Shown here piece by piece: positions 29,916-39,515 of a DNA stretch of 64,000 nucleotides. The notes under the pieces were generated by a model, which was not told where the DNA came from, made no database searches, and worked only from the letters and a program-made list of their open reading frames with translations. The position numbers were made by a program, and so were the translations under genes. The stretch comes from Microbulbifer sp. Q7 (GTDB lineage Bacteria; Pseudomonadota; Gammaproteobacteria; Pseudomonadales; Cellvibrionaceae), in NCBI RefSeq assembly GCF_001639145.1, contig NZ_LROY01000001.1, positions 2,501 through 66,500 on the forward strand, written 5' to 3'. Position 1 is the stretch's first letter; each line of letters starts with the position of its first letter.

Positions 29916-30806
29916 ATGCCCTGGCTCCAACTAAGAGTGAACACCAACCGCGAACAGGCGGAGAAAATAGAAAACGCCCTGCTGTTCGCCGGCGCGGTCT
30001 CCGTCACCCTACAAGACAACGCCGACCAGCCCATCCTCGAACCGGGCCTCGGCGAAACACCCCTGTGGGATGAAACCCTCGTCACCGGCCTGTTCGATGC
30101 TGAAGTCGACACCAGCGTCACCGAAGCCAAAGCCGCCTCCTTTCTTTGTGAACTGCTCCCCAACGCCCGCTGGGAGCAGCTCGAAGACAAAGACTGGGAG
30201 CGCGAGTGGATGAGCCACTACAAGCCCATCCAGTGCGCCGACAACCTCTGGATTTGCCCCAGCTGGTGCGAACCGCCCGCGCCGGAGGCGGTCAACCTCA
30301 TGCTCGACCCGGGCCTCGCCTTCGGCACCGGCACCCACCCCACCACCTTTCTGTGCCTGCAATGGCTCGCCGGTGAACAGGTACAGGGCAAAACCACCAT
30401 CGACTTCGGCTGTGGCTCCGGCATCCTCGGTATCGCCGCCCTGTTGCTTGGCGCCGAGTCCGCCATGGGCACCGACATCGACCCCCAGGCCCTCCTCGCC
30501 AGCCGCGACAATGCGGTTCGCAACGGCATAGACCCCGAGCGCTTCCCGGTCTACCTGCCAGAAAAAGCCCCCAAGCCGGAGGAGTCCAGCGCCGACATCA
30601 TGCTCGCCAACATACTCGCCGGCCCACTGGTAGAACTGGCGTCGCAACTCGTCGAGCGCACCAGGGTCGGCGGCCGTATCTGCCTGTCCGGCATTCTCAA
30701 TAGCCAGGCAGAGAAGGTGAAAGCCGCCTACAGCCAGTGGATCGACTTTGATGAGAACGGTGAAAAGGAAGAATGGGTACGCCTGAGCGGAACGAGAGCA
30801 CGATAA
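29916..30806 (+). CDS. prmA: Ribosomal protein L11 methyltransferase
   Basis: SAM-dependent methyltransferase that trimethylates lysines and the N-terminus of ribosomal protein L11. It has 296 residues with an N-terminal substrate-recognition part and a C-terminal Rossmann domain. SAM site: DFGCGSGILGIAALLLGA; acceptor-side motif LANILAGPLVELA; GTGTHPTT is characteristic. It is followed within 22 bases by element R3. Confidence 0.97.
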   Translation: MPWLQLRVNTNREQAEKIENALLFAGAVSVTLQDNADQPILEPGLGETPLWDETLVTGLFDAEVDTSVTEAKAASFLCELLPNARWEQLEDKDWEREWMSHYKPIQCADNLWICPSWCEPPAPEAVNLMLDPGLAFGTGTHPTTFLCLQWLAGEQVQGKTTIDFGCGSGILGIAALLLGAESAMGTDIDPQALLASRDNAVRNGIDPERFPVYLPEKAPKPEESSADIMLANILAGPLVELASQLVERTRVGGRICLSGILNSQAEKVKAAYSQWIDFDENGEKEEWVRLSGTRAR

Positions 30807-30828
30807 AACACTGTGTTCAGATGCTAAG

Positions 30829-30942
30829 GCGCTGATACCGATACTCTTGCGCGGGACCGTACGCGGCCAAGGATGGCCGCGTACGAGCTTACAGGGATGT
30901 ACTCGTAGCGTGTCCCGCGCAAGAGTATCGGTAGCAGCGCCG
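30829..30942 (+). repeat. Repeat element R3 (three-way-junction palindrome)
   Basis: Starts 22 bases after the prmA stop. Outer 7-bp arms 30829-30835 / 30936-30942, A30836 opposite G30935, inner 22-bp arms 30837-30858 / 30913-30934, all Watson-Crick. Hairpin 1 is a perfect 12-bp stem around AGGA (30859-30886). Hairpin 2 is of the TACA-GGGA-TGTA class instead of CCCA...TGGG. Confidence 0.85.
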
Positions 30943-31042
30943 CCCGAAGCCCGGCTTACGAAGTATCGAAACCGCCTCCGGGCTACGCGCCAAGCCCTCC
31001 GACTGATAAACTTCCCCGCCAAACCAATAATCGTCGAATTCC

Positions 31043-32275
31043 ATGTCGCAACTGGTCACCCGCTGCCCCCACTGCAGCACCTCGTTTCACGTCAGCGAAC
31101 AACAGCTGCGCGCCGCCCGTGGTGCCGTACGTTGTGGCTCCTGCCTGCAGGTCTTCCGCGCCGATGAAAATATCGTCTTCAACGAAGACGACCCTGCCCC
31201 GACTGAAACCAGGAAAGCCATCGACGACCTGCTGGAAGATGATGACTTCCTGATCCACGACGATATCGAGCTGGAAGGTGACGACAGCGACGACGCAGAC
31301 GCGCTGCCCAAACAGACAACCCCCAAAACCGGCCCGACGCAGAGCAGCAACAGCGAAAAGCCCGAGTCCACACGCCAGAGCCCCCTGATCGACGACGCCT
31401 TCGGCGAACACCAGTGGCAAAACCTCGACCAGGAAGAAGACAGCCAGCAGAGCCTGGACCTCAGCAGCAGCCTCGACGATGAAATCAATGACCTGAGCCG
31501 CGCCAGCGAAGACCCCTGGGCTGAAGAAATTGCGCGCGAGGAATCCAGCGGTATCACTCCCGCACACCACGCGCACGAGGACTTCGAGCATCCGGCGTCG
31601 GACGACGAGCCCCGGTTCAGCGACGACCTGCCCTCCCCGCCATTGGCAGATCAGACCGAACTCACCGCCACCGCCGCTGTGGACGACCACATCGACCCGC
31701 GCCAGAGAGACGAGGCCCCGCTACTGCCCCGCGACCAGCTGATCTCCGCCATCGGGCCCGCGCCCATCGAAGTCAACTGGCAGCCCAAGCGACACAACCG
31801 GGTCCCCGGATGGCTGTGGACCCTGGGCGTTCTGCTACTGATGCTGGCGCTGGCGGCGCAAACCGCCTACTTCCGTTTCGACACCCTGAGCAAGCGCGAA
31901 CCCTGGCGCGCCATCTATGCCCAGGCCTGCCCGCTGATCGGTTGCAAGCTGCCGGCTCAGGTGGACATCAACGCCATGCACACCTCTAACCTGGTGGTGC
32001 GTAGCCATCCGCAAATTGCCGGCGCGCTGGCAGTGGAAGCGGTACTCCTGAACCGCGCACCCTTCGACCAGCCTTTCCCGGCCCTGCAGCTACGGTTTAC
32101 CGACCTCAAAAATAATCCCGTCGCCAGTCGTCGCTTCACCCCGCAGGACTACCTCAAGGGCGAGATGTCCGGGCGCCGGTTGATGCCCGCGGGCAACCCG
32201 GTCCACATTGCACTCGATATCGTGGACCCCGGCCCCGAAGCGGTGAACTACGAGCTGCGTATTGCCCCGCAATAA
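31043..32275 (+). CDS. Zinc-ribbon plus DUF3426 membrane protein with acidic linker
   Basis: Protein of 410 residues and unknown role. The N-terminus is an MJ0042-type zinc ribbon (CPHC and CGSC, residues about 8-35). Next comes a very acidic, low-complexity linker of about 200 residues (stretches such as LEDDDFLIHDDIELEGDDSD). A membrane helix (about 253-275) is followed by a periplasmic DUF3426 domain (about 285-410). The same gene sits between prmA and dusB in Pseudomonas, so position as well as domains are conserved. The zinc ribbon would be cytoplasmic and DUF3426 periplasmic. Confidence 0.88.
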   Translation: MSQLVTRCPHCSTSFHVSEQQLRAARGAVRCGSCLQVFRADENIVFNEDDPAPTETRKAIDDLLEDDDFLIHDDIELEGDDSDDADALPKQTTPKTGPTQSSNSEKPESTRQSPLIDDAFGEHQWQNLDQEEDSQQSLDLSSSLDDEINDLSRASEDPWAEEIAREESSGITPAHHAHEDFEHPASDDEPRFSDDLPSPPLADQTELTATAAVDDHIDPRQRDEAPLLPRDQLISAIGPAPIEVNWQPKRHNRVPGWLWTLGVLLLMLALAAQTAYFRFDTLSKREPWRAIYAQACPLIGCKLPAQVDINAMHTSNLVVRSHPQIAGALAVEAVLLNRAPFDQPFPALQLRFTDLKNNPVASRRFTPQDYLKGEMSGRRLMPAGNPVHIALDIVDPGPEAVNYELRIAPQ

Positions 32276-32459
32276 TCCCGGGCGCGCCGCCCCACCAGCG
32301 GACGAAGGCGCAAATTTCCACAAAATATTGCACAAACTTCGCCCTAAACGGCCAGCCATCGAACAATTTGCGCGCTTTTTCGCTTTTCCAGCGGCCGACC
32401 AGCCGCTATTATAGGCGGCTCTTTGACACCGATTGAGACCAGACCTGCGGGAGGCCGAG

Positions 32460-33470
32460 TTGCCCACGGATTTACCAAGCAGCTTCGCCATCGGCCCCTA
32501 CGACATTGGTGCGCCAGTCATTCTGGCGCCCATGGCCGGCGTTACCGATCGCCCCTTCCGCAAACTGTGCCGAGCACTCGGCGCCGGTCTCGTGGTTTCC
32601 GAGATGGTCACCTCCGACACCAGCCTGTGGAACAGCCGCAAATCTCGTATGCGCCTGGACCACGCCGGTGAGGCAGGCCCCATTTCGGTACAGATTGCCG
32701 GTGGTGACCCGCAGATGATGGCCGACGCCGCGCGCGCAAATGTTGAGCGCGGTGCCCAGATCATCGACATCAATATGGGCTGCCCGGCAAAAAAGGTGTG
32801 CAAGAAGGCAGCGGGCTCCGCCCTGCTGCGCGACGAAAAACTGGTCGCCGACATTCTGGAAACGGTGGTTCAATCCGTCTCAGTACCAGTGACGCTGAAA
32901 ATTCGCACTGGCTGGTGCCCGGATACCCGCAATGGCGTGACGGTGGCCAAAATGGCCGAGGATCTCGGAGTTTCTGCCTTGGCAGTCCACGGTCGCACCC
33001 GCGCCTGTGGCTACCACGGTCAGGCCGAATTCGATACCATTGCCGAGATTGTGTCCGCGGTAAAGATTCCTGTCTTTGCCAACGGCGACATTACCGGCGC
33101 GGAAAAGGCCCGCAAGGTGTTGGACTACACCGGCGCCAAAGCGGTCATGATTGGCCGTGCGGCTCAGGGACGTCCATGGATATTCCGGGAAATTGCCCAC
33201 TACCTCGCTACGGGGGAACAGCTGCCGGAGCCCTCACTGGAAGAAGTTAGGGATATTTTGATCACTCACCTGGGTGAGTTACACCGTTTCTACGGTGAGG
33301 TTATGGGGGTACGTATTGCCCGCAAACATGTGGGTTGGTACGTAAAGACGCTCGCCGAAAGCGAGTCCTTTCGCAAAACCTTTAACCAATTGGATAGCGC
33401 AGAAGCACAACATGCCAGCGTTCGTGAGTGGTTTGAACGCCGAATAACTAGAGGGGCAAAAGCGGCATGA
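32460..33470 (+). CDS. dusB: tRNA-dihydrouridine synthase B
   Basis: FMN enzyme that reduces a uridine in the D-loop of tRNA. I choose the TTG at 32460 because GGGAGG lies five bases upstream; a further in-frame TTG at 32433 has no such site. This gives 336 residues. [12 protein letters not shown] and [13 protein letters not shown] (catalytic cysteine in GCP) are diagnostic, as are HGRTR and NGDI. Its last four bases overlap the fis start (ATGA), the standard dusB-fis operon. Confidence 0.97.
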   Translation: MPTDLPSSFAIGPYDIGAPVILAPMAGVTDRPFRKLCRALGAGLVVSEMVTSDTSLWNSRKSRMRLDHAGEAGPISVQIAGGDPQMMADAARANVERGAQIIDINMGCPAKKVCKKAAGSALLRDEKLVADILETVVQSVSVPVTLKIRTGWCPDTRNGVTVAKMAEDLGVSALAVHGRTRACGYHGQAEFDTIAEIVSAVKIPVFANGDITGAEKARKVLDYTGAKAVMIGRAAQGRPWIFREIAHYLATGEQLPEPSLEEVRDILITHLGELHRFYGEVMGVRIARKHVGWYVKTLAESESFRKTFNQLDSAEAQHASVREWFERRITRGAKAA

Positions 33471-33766
33471 CTAATGAAGCACTAATTCCGGATACCAGCG
33501 ATGCGGTGTCCACTGGGGGCCAGACTCAACTACAACAACCGCAAGCCTTGCGCGATGCGGTTGAGCAGGCGATGGAGAACTACTTCCGTCACCTCGACGG
33601 TCAGATGGTGACCGATGTATACGATATGGTGCTGTCCGAAATTGAAGCACCGATGCTGGAAGTGGTGATGAAGCACACCCGCCACAACCAGACCCGCGCA
33701 GCTCAGCTGCTGGGCCTCAACCGGGGTACCCTGCGCAAGAAGCTCAAGCGCTACGGCCTGCTGTAA
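33467..33766 (+). CDS. fis: DNA-binding nucleoid protein Fis
   Basis: Nucleoid-associated factor that bends DNA and activates rRNA and many other promoters. It has 99 residues. The C-terminal helix-turn-helix (about 74-95, [22 protein letters not shown]) is nearly identical to E. coli Fis, and the preceding helices match. It overlaps dusB by ATGA and is followed by a strong terminator. Confidence 0.98.
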   Translation: MTNEALIPDTSDAVSTGGQTQLQQPQALRDAVEQAMENYFRHLDGQMVTDVYDMVLSEIEAPMLEVVMKHTRHNQTRAAQLLGLNRGTLRKKLKRYGLL

Positions 33767-33815
33767 GGCGGCCAACCGCTACCGGCGGTTACAAGCCGGA
33801 GCGGTACAAATTCGA

Positions 33816-33848
33816 CGAGGGGGGATGAGCCAGGCTCATCCCCCCTCG
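33816..33848 (+). terminator. Strong hairpin terminating dusB-fis
   Basis: A perfect 15-bp stem (CGAGGGGGGATGAGC and its complement) with a CAG loop begins 50 bases after the fis stop. It is followed by CTATTTGC, a weak T-run. Stem strength makes termination or 3'-end protection likely. Confidence 0.7.
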
Positions 33849-33903
33849 CTATTTGCTAATGATGCAATTTGCCCGCTCCGCACTCCAGATCCGGTGCAGT
33901 GGC

Positions 33904-34013
33904 GCCAAACCACTGGGTACGGAATTTCGAAAACGCATAAATACATCCATGTAGCTCCGTCGGTGCCATCCCTGGCACCGACGGTTTCGAAATTCCGTAC
34001 CCAGCAGTTTGGC
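33904..34013 (-). repeat. Repeat element R4 (three-way-junction palindrome)
   Basis: Lies between the fis terminator and purH. Outer arms 33904-33910 / 34007-34013, inner 20-bp arms 33913-33932 / 33985-34004. The two pairs between them (33911/34006, 33912/34005) are G·T on the assigned strand. Hairpin 1 is an 11-bp stem around ATCCCT (33959-33984 area); hairpin 2 is the TACA-TCCA-TGTA class. Confidence 0.85.
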
Positions 34014-34079
34014 TTCGATTCTGACTTAGCGACTTCGTGAACAACTACCCTTTTCAGAAACTACGACGGACCAACAGCT

Positions 34080-35654
34080 ATGACTGACAAGGTGGCCATT
34101 CGCCGCGCGCTGATCAGCGTTTCCGACAAAACCGGCATTGTGGAATTTGCCCGCGAACTCTCCTCCATGGGCGTGGAGATTCTCTCCACCGGCGGCACCT
34201 ACCGCCAGCTGGGCGAGGCCGGTATCCCGGTGGTGGAAGTCTCCGACTACACCGGCTTCCCGGAAATGATGGACGGGCGCGTCAAAACCCTGCACCCGAA
34301 AGTACACGGCGGCATCCTTGGCCGTCGCGGTAAGGACGACGCAGTCATGGACGAACACGGCATCAAGCCCATCGACATGGTCGTGGTCAATCTTTACCCC
34401 TTCAAGGCCACCGTCGCCGACCCCAATTGCGACCTGCCCACCGCCATCGAAAATATCGACATCGGCGGCCCCACCATGGTCCGCTCCGCCGCCAAGAATC
34501 ACAAAGACGTCGCCATCGTGGTCAATGCCCACAGCTACGACACCGTGATCGAAGAAATGAAAGCCAACGACGGCCAGCTGGGTTACGCAACCCGCTACGA
34601 CCTGATGGTGCAGGCATTCGAGCATACCGCCCAGTACGACGGCATGATCGCCAACCACTTCGGCGCCCGTAATACCGACAACGTTGCCCGCGAGTTCCCC
34701 AACACCTACAACGTCCAGTACGAAAAAGCCCAGGACATGCGCTACGGAGAGAACCCGCACCAGAAAGCGGCGTTCTACGTGGAAGCCGACGCTGAGGAAG
34801 CCTCGGTCTCCACCGCCACCCAGCTGCAGGGCAAGGAACTCTCTTTCAACAACGTCGCCGACACCGATGCCGCCCTGGAAACCGTCAAACTGTTCGACGA
34901 GCCAGCCTGCGTCATCGTCAAGCACGCCAACCCCTGCGGCGTCGCCGTTGCGGCGGACATCAAGACCGCCTACGAACTGGCCTTCGCCACCGACCCGGAA
35001 TCCGCCTTCGGCGGCATCATCGCCTTCAACCGCGAACTGGACGCCGAAACCGCCCAGCTGATCGTCGACAAGCAGTTCTCCGAAGTCATCATCGCCCCCA
35101 AAGTCAGCGCCGAAGCCGCCCAGGCGGTCTCCGCCAAGAAAAACGTACGCCTGCTGGAATGCGGCGAATGGGACAGCACCCGCCCCGCCGCCTTCGACTA
35201 CAAGCGCGTCACCGGTGGCCTGCTGGTTCAGGAAAAAGACAACGGCATGGTTGCCAAGGAAGACCTCAAGGTGGTCACCAAGGTACAGCCCTCTGACGAA
35301 CAACTGGACGAACTGCTGTTCGCCTGGAAAGTCGCCAAGATGGTTAAATCCAACGCCATCATCTACGCCAAAGACGGCCGCACCATCGGCGTCGGCGCCG
35401 GCCAGATGAGCCGCGTCAACTCCGCCCGCATCGCCGCCATCAAGGCCGAACACGCCGGCCTCGAAGTGAAGGGCGCGGTCATGGCCTCCGACGCCTTCTT
35501 CCCCTTCCGCGACGGCATCGACAACGCCGCCAAGGTAGGCATCAGCGCCGTGATCCAGCCCGGTGGCTCCATGCGCGATGAAGAAGTCATCGCCGCGGCG
35601 GACGAGCACGGTATGGCGATGGTGTTTACCGGCATGCGTCACTTCCGTCACTGA
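34080..35654 (+). CDS. purH: Bifunctional AICAR transformylase / IMP cyclohydrolase
   Basis: Last two steps of de novo IMP synthesis. It has 524 residues. The N-terminal IMPCH domain (about 1-195) has [20 protein letters not shown] and [14 protein letters not shown]. The C-terminal AICARFT domain has the KHANPCG motif with catalytic lysine-histidine and ends [17 protein letters not shown]...GMRHFRH. It precedes purD with element R5 between them, the same pair as in Pseudomonas. Confidence 0.98.
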   Translation: MTDKVAIRRALISVSDKTGIVEFARELSSMGVEILSTGGTYRQLGEAGIPVVEVSDYTGFPEMMDGRVKTLHPKVHGGILGRRGKDDAVMDEHGIKPIDMVVVNLYPFKATVADPNCDLPTAIENIDIGGPTMVRSAAKNHKDVAIVVNAHSYDTVIEEMKANDGQLGYATRYDLMVQAFEHTAQYDGMIANHFGARNTDNVAREFPNTYNVQYEKAQDMRYGENPHQKAAFYVEADAEEASVSTATQLQGKELSFNNVADTDAALETVKLFDEPACVIVKHANPCGVAVAADIKTAYELAFATDPESAFGGIIAFNRELDAETAQLIVDKQFSEVIIAPKVSAEAAQAVSAKKNVRLLECGEWDSTRPAAFDYKRVTGGLLVQEKDNGMVAKEDLKVVTKVQPSDEQLDELLFAWKVAKMVKSNAIIYAKDGRTIGVGAGQMSRVNSARIAAIKAEHAGLEVKGAVMASDAFFPFRDGIDNAAKVGISAVIQPGGSMRDEEVIAAADEHGMAMVFTGMRHFRH

Positions 35655-35708
35655 TTGACGCGATCTGTCATGACTCTGCAGCAAACAACCCGCAGAGTCA
35701 GATACAAA

Positions 35709-35820
35709 GGGGCTGTGACTGGTGGCCTTTCGCGAGACCTTCACCGCCATGGATGGCGGTGCAGAGCCCCCAGGGATGGGTTCACGGCGTGTCTCGCGAA
35801 AGGCCACCAGTTGCAGCCCC
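35709..35820 (+). repeat. Repeat element R5 (three-way-junction palindrome)
   Basis: 112 bp, beginning 54 bases after the purH stop. Outer arms 35709-35715 / 35814-35820, tandem G·T at 35716-35717 / 35812-35813, inner 21-bp arms 35718-35738 / 35791-35811. Hairpin 1 is CACCGCCA-TGGA-TGGCGGTG; hairpin 2 lies in AGCCCCCAGGGATGGGTT. Confidence 0.88.
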
Positions 35821-35930
35821 GCCACGGACTGGCCAGGTACGTTGAAACTCCGATGCCGGTTCGAAGTCAGATTTGCACTTCTGAATGCTAAACTAGCCCA
35901 CCTAAAACACAGGCACGGGGAAACTCAAGA

Positions 35931-37226
35931 ATGAACATCCTGGTAATCGGCTCTGGTGGCCGCGAACACGCACTGGCCTGGAAGGCCGCCCAAAACCCCG
36001 CCGTAGACACCGTCTTCGTCGCCCCCGGTAACGCCGGCACCGCCCGCGAACCCAAACTCCAGAACGTCAACATCGGCGTCGACAACTTCTCCGCCCTCTC
36101 CGACCTCGTCGAAGAAAAAGGCATCGACCTCACCATCGTCGGCCCCGAAGCCCCACTGGTAGACGGCATCGTCGACTACTTCAATGCCCGCGGCCACAAC
36201 ATCTTCGGCCCCGAGAAAGCCGCCGCCCAGCTCGAAGGCTCCAAAGCCTTCACCAAAGACTTCCTAGAGCGCCACGCCATCCCCACCGCCGACTACCAGA
36301 ACTTCACCGAAGTGGAACCGGCCATCGCCTACCTGCGGGAAAAAGGCGCGCCCATCGTCGTCAAAGCCGACGGCCTCGCTGCCGGTAAAGGCGTCATCGT
36401 CGCCGAAACCGTAGAACAGGCCGAACTGGCCGTGCGCGACATGCTCAGTGGCAACGCCTTTGGCGACGCCGGCTGCCGCGTAGTGATCGAAGAATTCCTC
36501 ACCGGCGAAGAGGCCAGCTTCATCGTCATGGTCGACGGCGAACACATCCTGCCCATGGCCACCAGCCAGGACCACAAGCGGGTCGGCGATGGCGACACCG
36601 GCCCCAATACCGGCGGCATGGGCGCCTACTCCCCGGCACCGGTGGTCACCCCCGACGTCTACGAGCGGGTGATGAAAGAAGTCATCGAGCCCACCGTGCA
36701 GGGTCTCGCCAGTGAAGGCATGCCCTACACAGGCTTCCTGTACGCCGGCCTGATGATCAACGAAGAGGGTGCCCCCAAGGTCATCGAATACAACTGCCGC
36801 TTCGGCGACCCGGAAACCCAGCCCATCATGATGCGCCTCCAATCCGATCTGGTGGAGCTGTGCATGGCCGCCGTGGAAAAACGCCTCGACAAAGTCACTG
36901 CCGAATGGGATCCCCGCCCCGCGCTGGGCGTGGTACTTGCCGCCCACGGCTACCCCGGCAGCTACCGCAAGGGCGACGCCATCTCCGGACTCGACAAGGC
37001 CGATAGTGAGAATGCCAAGGTGTTCCAGGCCGGCACCGCCCTCGACGGCGAGCGTGTCGTTACCAGCGGCGGCCGCGTGCTCTGCGCCACCGCACTGGGC
37101 GACACAGTAGCGGAAGCCCAAGCCAATGCTTACGAATGTGCGCGCAAGATCTACTGGGAAGGTTCCTTCTTCCGCAAGGACATCGGCTACCGCGCGGTCG
37201 AACGGGAAGAATCCGAGCAAGCGTAA
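35931..37226 (+). CDS. purD: Phosphoribosylamine-glycine ligase
   Basis: ATP-grasp ligase joining phosphoribosylamine and glycine in purine synthesis. It has 431 residues. GSGGREHALAWK at the N-terminus, VKADGLAAGKGV for ATP binding, NTGGMGAYSP and EYNCRFGDPETQ are all typical. The coq7 GTG follows 21 bases after the stop, so those genes may share a transcript. Confidence 0.98.
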   Translation: MNILVIGSGGREHALAWKAAQNPAVDTVFVAPGNAGTAREPKLQNVNIGVDNFSALSDLVEEKGIDLTIVGPEAPLVDGIVDYFNARGHNIFGPEKAAAQLEGSKAFTKDFLERHAIPTADYQNFTEVEPAIAYLREKGAPIVVKADGLAAGKGVIVAETVEQAELAVRDMLSGNAFGDAGCRVVIEEFLTGEEASFIVMVDGEHILPMATSQDHKRVGDGDTGPNTGGMGAYSPAPVVTPDVYERVMKEVIEPTVQGLASEGMPYTGFLYAGLMINEEGAPKVIEYNCRFGDPETQPIMMRLQSDLVELCMAAVEKRLDKVTAEWDPRPALGVVLAAHGYPGSYRKGDAISGLDKADSENAKVFQAGTALDGERVVTSGGRVLCATALGDTVAEAQANAYECARKIYWEGSFFRKDIGYRAVEREESEQA

Positions 37227-37247
37227 TCCGCCGTTTAGGAGCACACT

Positions 37248-37895
37248 GTGAATAATCATCGCCAACTGACCGGACTCGACCGCCTGCTACTACAGGCGGA
37301 CCGCGCCCTGCGCACCCTGAGCCCCGGCTCCCCCTGTCACGAGCGGCCGTCACCCGCCAGGACCGTGGATGAAGCCGCACTGTCCGATAGTGAGCGTCGC
37401 CACGCGGCGGGATTGATGCGGGTAAATCACAGCGGTGAGGTGTGCGCCCAGGCCCTATATCAGGGCCAGGCGCTGACCGCCAAGTTGCCCGAGATTCGCC
37501 AGGAAATGGAACACGCCGCCGATGAGGAGATAGACCACCTCGCCTGGTGTGAGCAGCGGCTGGATGAGCTGGGCAGTCGCCCGAGCGTGCTCAACCCCCT
37601 CTGGTATGGTCTCTCGTTTGGCATTGGCGCCGCCGCCGGCAAGATCAGCGACAAAGTCAGTCTGGGCTTCGTTGCCGCCACCGAAGAGCAGGTGTGCAAG
37701 CACCTGGAGGGGCACCTGCAGGAACTGCCGGCGCAGGATGAAAAGAGTCGCGCGGTGGTCGAGCAGATGCTGGTGGATGAAGCCAAACATCAGCACGCCG
37801 CACTGGATGCAGGCGGGGCGCGCTTCCCCGGGCCGGTGAAAGGGCTGATGACCCTGGTGTCGAAAGCCATGACTTCGGTAAGTTACCGGGTCTAA
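37248..37895 (+). CDS. coq7: 3-demethoxyubiquinol 3-hydroxylase (Coq7)
   Basis: Di-iron monooxygenase for a late hydroxylation in ubiquinone synthesis. It has 215 residues from a GTG at 37248 with GGAG six bases upstream. The ferritin-like iron ligands are visible: E in NHSGEVCAQ, ExxH in DEEIDHL, E in ATEEQV, and ExxH in VDEAKHQH. A bidirectional terminator separates it from the convergent OsmC gene. Confidence 0.95.
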   Translation: MNNHRQLTGLDRLLLQADRALRTLSPGSPCHERPSPARTVDEAALSDSERRHAAGLMRVNHSGEVCAQALYQGQALTAKLPEIRQEMEHAADEEIDHLAWCEQRLDELGSRPSVLNPLWYGLSFGIGAAAGKISDKVSLGFVAATEEQVCKHLEGHLQELPAQDEKSRAVVEQMLVDEAKHQHAALDAGGARFPGPVKGLMTLVSKAMTSVSYRV

Positions 37896-37930
37896 GTCGA
37901 CTACCAGTCGTTACGCTGCCCGCAAAATGC

Positions 37931-37964
37931 AAAACCCCGGCCCTCTCGCGAGGTCCGGGGTTTT
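37931..37964. terminator. Bidirectional terminator between coq7 and the OsmC gene
   Basis: AAAACCCCGG and CCGGGGTTTT pair around a 14-base loop that can itself fold (CCTCTCGCGAGG). A-run on one side and T-run on the other serve both convergent genes. Confidence 0.85.
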
Positions 37965-37987
37965 CTTTCGCCTGAAACCGGCTGGTC

Positions 37988-38410
37988 TCAGGCCTCCTCG
38001 ACCCGGTAGGAGTGAACGATCTCCACCCCGGCCTTGCCCAGCATAATCGAGGCCGAGCAGTACTTTTCTGCCGACAGTTCCACCGCCTTGGCCACCTGCT
38101 TCTCCTTGATATCCCGCCCGCGCACCACGAACTCCATCTCGATTTTCTCGAACGGTGCCGGTACCGCGTCAGGGCGGTGACCCTTGAGTTCTACATGGCA
38201 GCTGACCACATCCTGGCGGGATTTCTGCAATATGCCCACCACATCGTAGGACGCGCAGCCGCCAACGCCGAGCAGGATCATCTCCATCGGGCGAATACCA
38301 TTGTTCTTCTGCCCGCCTTCCATCACCACCGAATTGCCACTGCCGGACTCACCGACAAATGTGACGCCATTGACCCAGGTTACCTGCCCCTGCATAACAC
38401 CAGCCGCCAT
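37988..38410 (-). CDS. OsmC/YhfA family protein
   Basis: OsmC-fold protein of 140 residues, close in wording to E. coli YhfA (GESGSGNSVVMEGG, RPMEMILLGVGGC, ILQKSRQDV, SAEKYCSASIMLGKA). OsmC relatives reduce organic hydroperoxides using two cysteines, here in VGGCAS and EKYCSA. I start at 38410 (MAAGVMQGQ), with AGGAG seven bases upstream; a frame open to 38530 adds unsupported sequence. It is divergent from crp over 351 bases, where a CRP-like site lies, matching the YhfA-crp adjacency in E. coli. Confidence 0.9.
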   Translation of the reverse strand: MAAGVMQGQVTWVNGVTFVGESGSGNSVVMEGGQKNNGIRPMEMILLGVGGCASYDVVGILQKSRQDVVSCHVELKGHRPDAVPAPFEKIEMEFVVRGRDIKEKQVAKAVELSAEKYCSASIMLGKAGVEIVHSYRVEEA

Positions 38411-38761
38411 GGAAAGACTCCTACTCATATAAGATGGGGCCGCGAGCTTATCATACCGGCACGCGCATGCCCCACCGCTTCCACGGCAGTCACCGCAATC
38501 GATCAAACTGTGATCAACATCACCCGCCAATTATCGAATAGTAAGTCATCACTCACGGCGGTTGTATCGACCTCGCACAACCGTTATAAACAACATCACA
38601 TTCCGCACACCCGCGGCCACCAACGCCCTCTCGGCAAAGGGTGGCCCAGATCACATTGCGGACGATTGCCGCCTACTGCCCCTGTCAGCCCCGTGTAATA
38701 AGCGGGATAATCCTCCGCTTACCGGGATCAGGCACAAAAATTCTAGAAAAGGAGTAGATCC
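38411..38761. other. Divergent regulatory region between OsmC gene and crp
   Basis: 351 bases with no gene. It includes a CRP-like site (38509-38524) and additional ATCACA half-sites near 38596 and 38648. GATAAT at about 38704-38709 could be a -10 element for crp, and TTCTAGAA (38741-38748) is a small palindrome just before the ribosome site. Confidence 0.5.
38509..38524. promoter_or_regulatory. Candidate CRP-binding site
   Basis: TGTGA-TCAACA-TCACC matches nine of ten core positions of the TGTGA-N6-TCACA consensus. It is about 100 bases upstream of the OsmC gene start and 238 upstream of crp, so it could mediate autoregulation or control of the divergent gene. Confidence 0.5.
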
Positions 38762-39397
38762 GTGACGGTTGCTACCGAAGAAACCCTGTCTACTGGCAAC
38801 ATTGAAGACTTTCTCGCCCACTGCCACCGCCGTCGCTACCCGGCCAAAAGCACCATCATCTACGCCGGAGACCGCTGTGAGTCCCTGTACTTCATCATGC
38901 GCGGCTCCGTGACCGTACTGATCGAAGACGACGAAGGCCGCGAAATGATCGTTGCCTACCTGAACGATGGCGACTTCTTCGGCGAAATGGGCCTGTTCGA
39001 CCAAGACACCCGCAGCGCCTGGGTGCGCACCAAGACCGAGTGTGAGGTCGCGGAAATTTCCTACAGCAAGTTCCAGGAGCTCTCCCGCCAGCACCCGGAA
39101 TTCCTGTTCAACCTCGCCACCCAGATGGCGGTGCGCCTGCGCAACACCACCCGCAAGGTGGGTGACCTGGCGTTCCTGGACGTGACCGGCCGCGTGGCCC
39201 GCACCCTGCTGGACCTGTGCAACGAGCCCGATGCGATGACGCACCCGGAAGGTATGCAGATCAAGATCACCCGCCAGGAGATCGGCCGCATCGTAGGCTG
39301 CTCCCGTGAAATGGTCGGCCGCGTACTGAAGACCCTGGAAGAACAGGGCCTGGTATCGGTGAAGGGCAAGACCATGGTGGTGTACGGGACGCGCTAA
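38762..39397 (+). CDS. crp: cAMP receptor protein (CRP/Vfr)
   Basis: cAMP-dependent global regulator of 211 residues. It starts at GTG (38762) with AGGAG seven bases upstream. The N-terminal cAMP pocket reads FFGEMGLFD and [17 protein letters not shown], almost as in E. coli CRP. The C-terminal helix-turn-helix (about 168-195) contains [21 protein letters not shown] terminator with T-run follows. In Pseudomonas the homologue Vfr is next to trpC; here a peptide-transport operon separates them. Confidence 0.97.
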   Translation: MTVATEETLSTGNIEDFLAHCHRRRYPAKSTIIYAGDRCESLYFIMRGSVTVLIEDDEGREMIVAYLNDGDFFGEMGLFDQDTRSAWVRTKTECEVAEISYSKFQELSRQHPEFLFNLATQMAVRLRNTTRKVGDLAFLDVTGRVARTLLDLCNEPDAMTHPEGMQIKITRQEIGRIVGCSREMVGRVLKTLEEQGLVSVKGKTMVVYGTR

Positions 39398-39415
39398 CCG
39401 CCTCTCCCGCCACAG

Positions 39416-39446
39416 AAAAAACCGGGCAAGACGCCCGGTTTTTTTT
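39416..39446. terminator. Bidirectional terminator between crp and oppF
   Basis: ACCGGGC-AAGAC-GCCCGGT flanked by an A-run and an eight-base T-run, between convergent genes. Its stem is nearly the same as those at 45625 and 48130. Confidence 0.9.
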
Positions 39447-39515
39447 ATGCCCGCACAAAAAGCACCGGGTTATCACTCCCTGAGATCAACTTCAGTTCTT
39501 CGCTGGCGACAACCT

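Noticed and set aside
34026..35825. 599-codon open frame on the minus strand
   Set aside because: Antisense to purH; glycine/valine/aspartate-rich composition is the mirror of GCC/GAC codon use.
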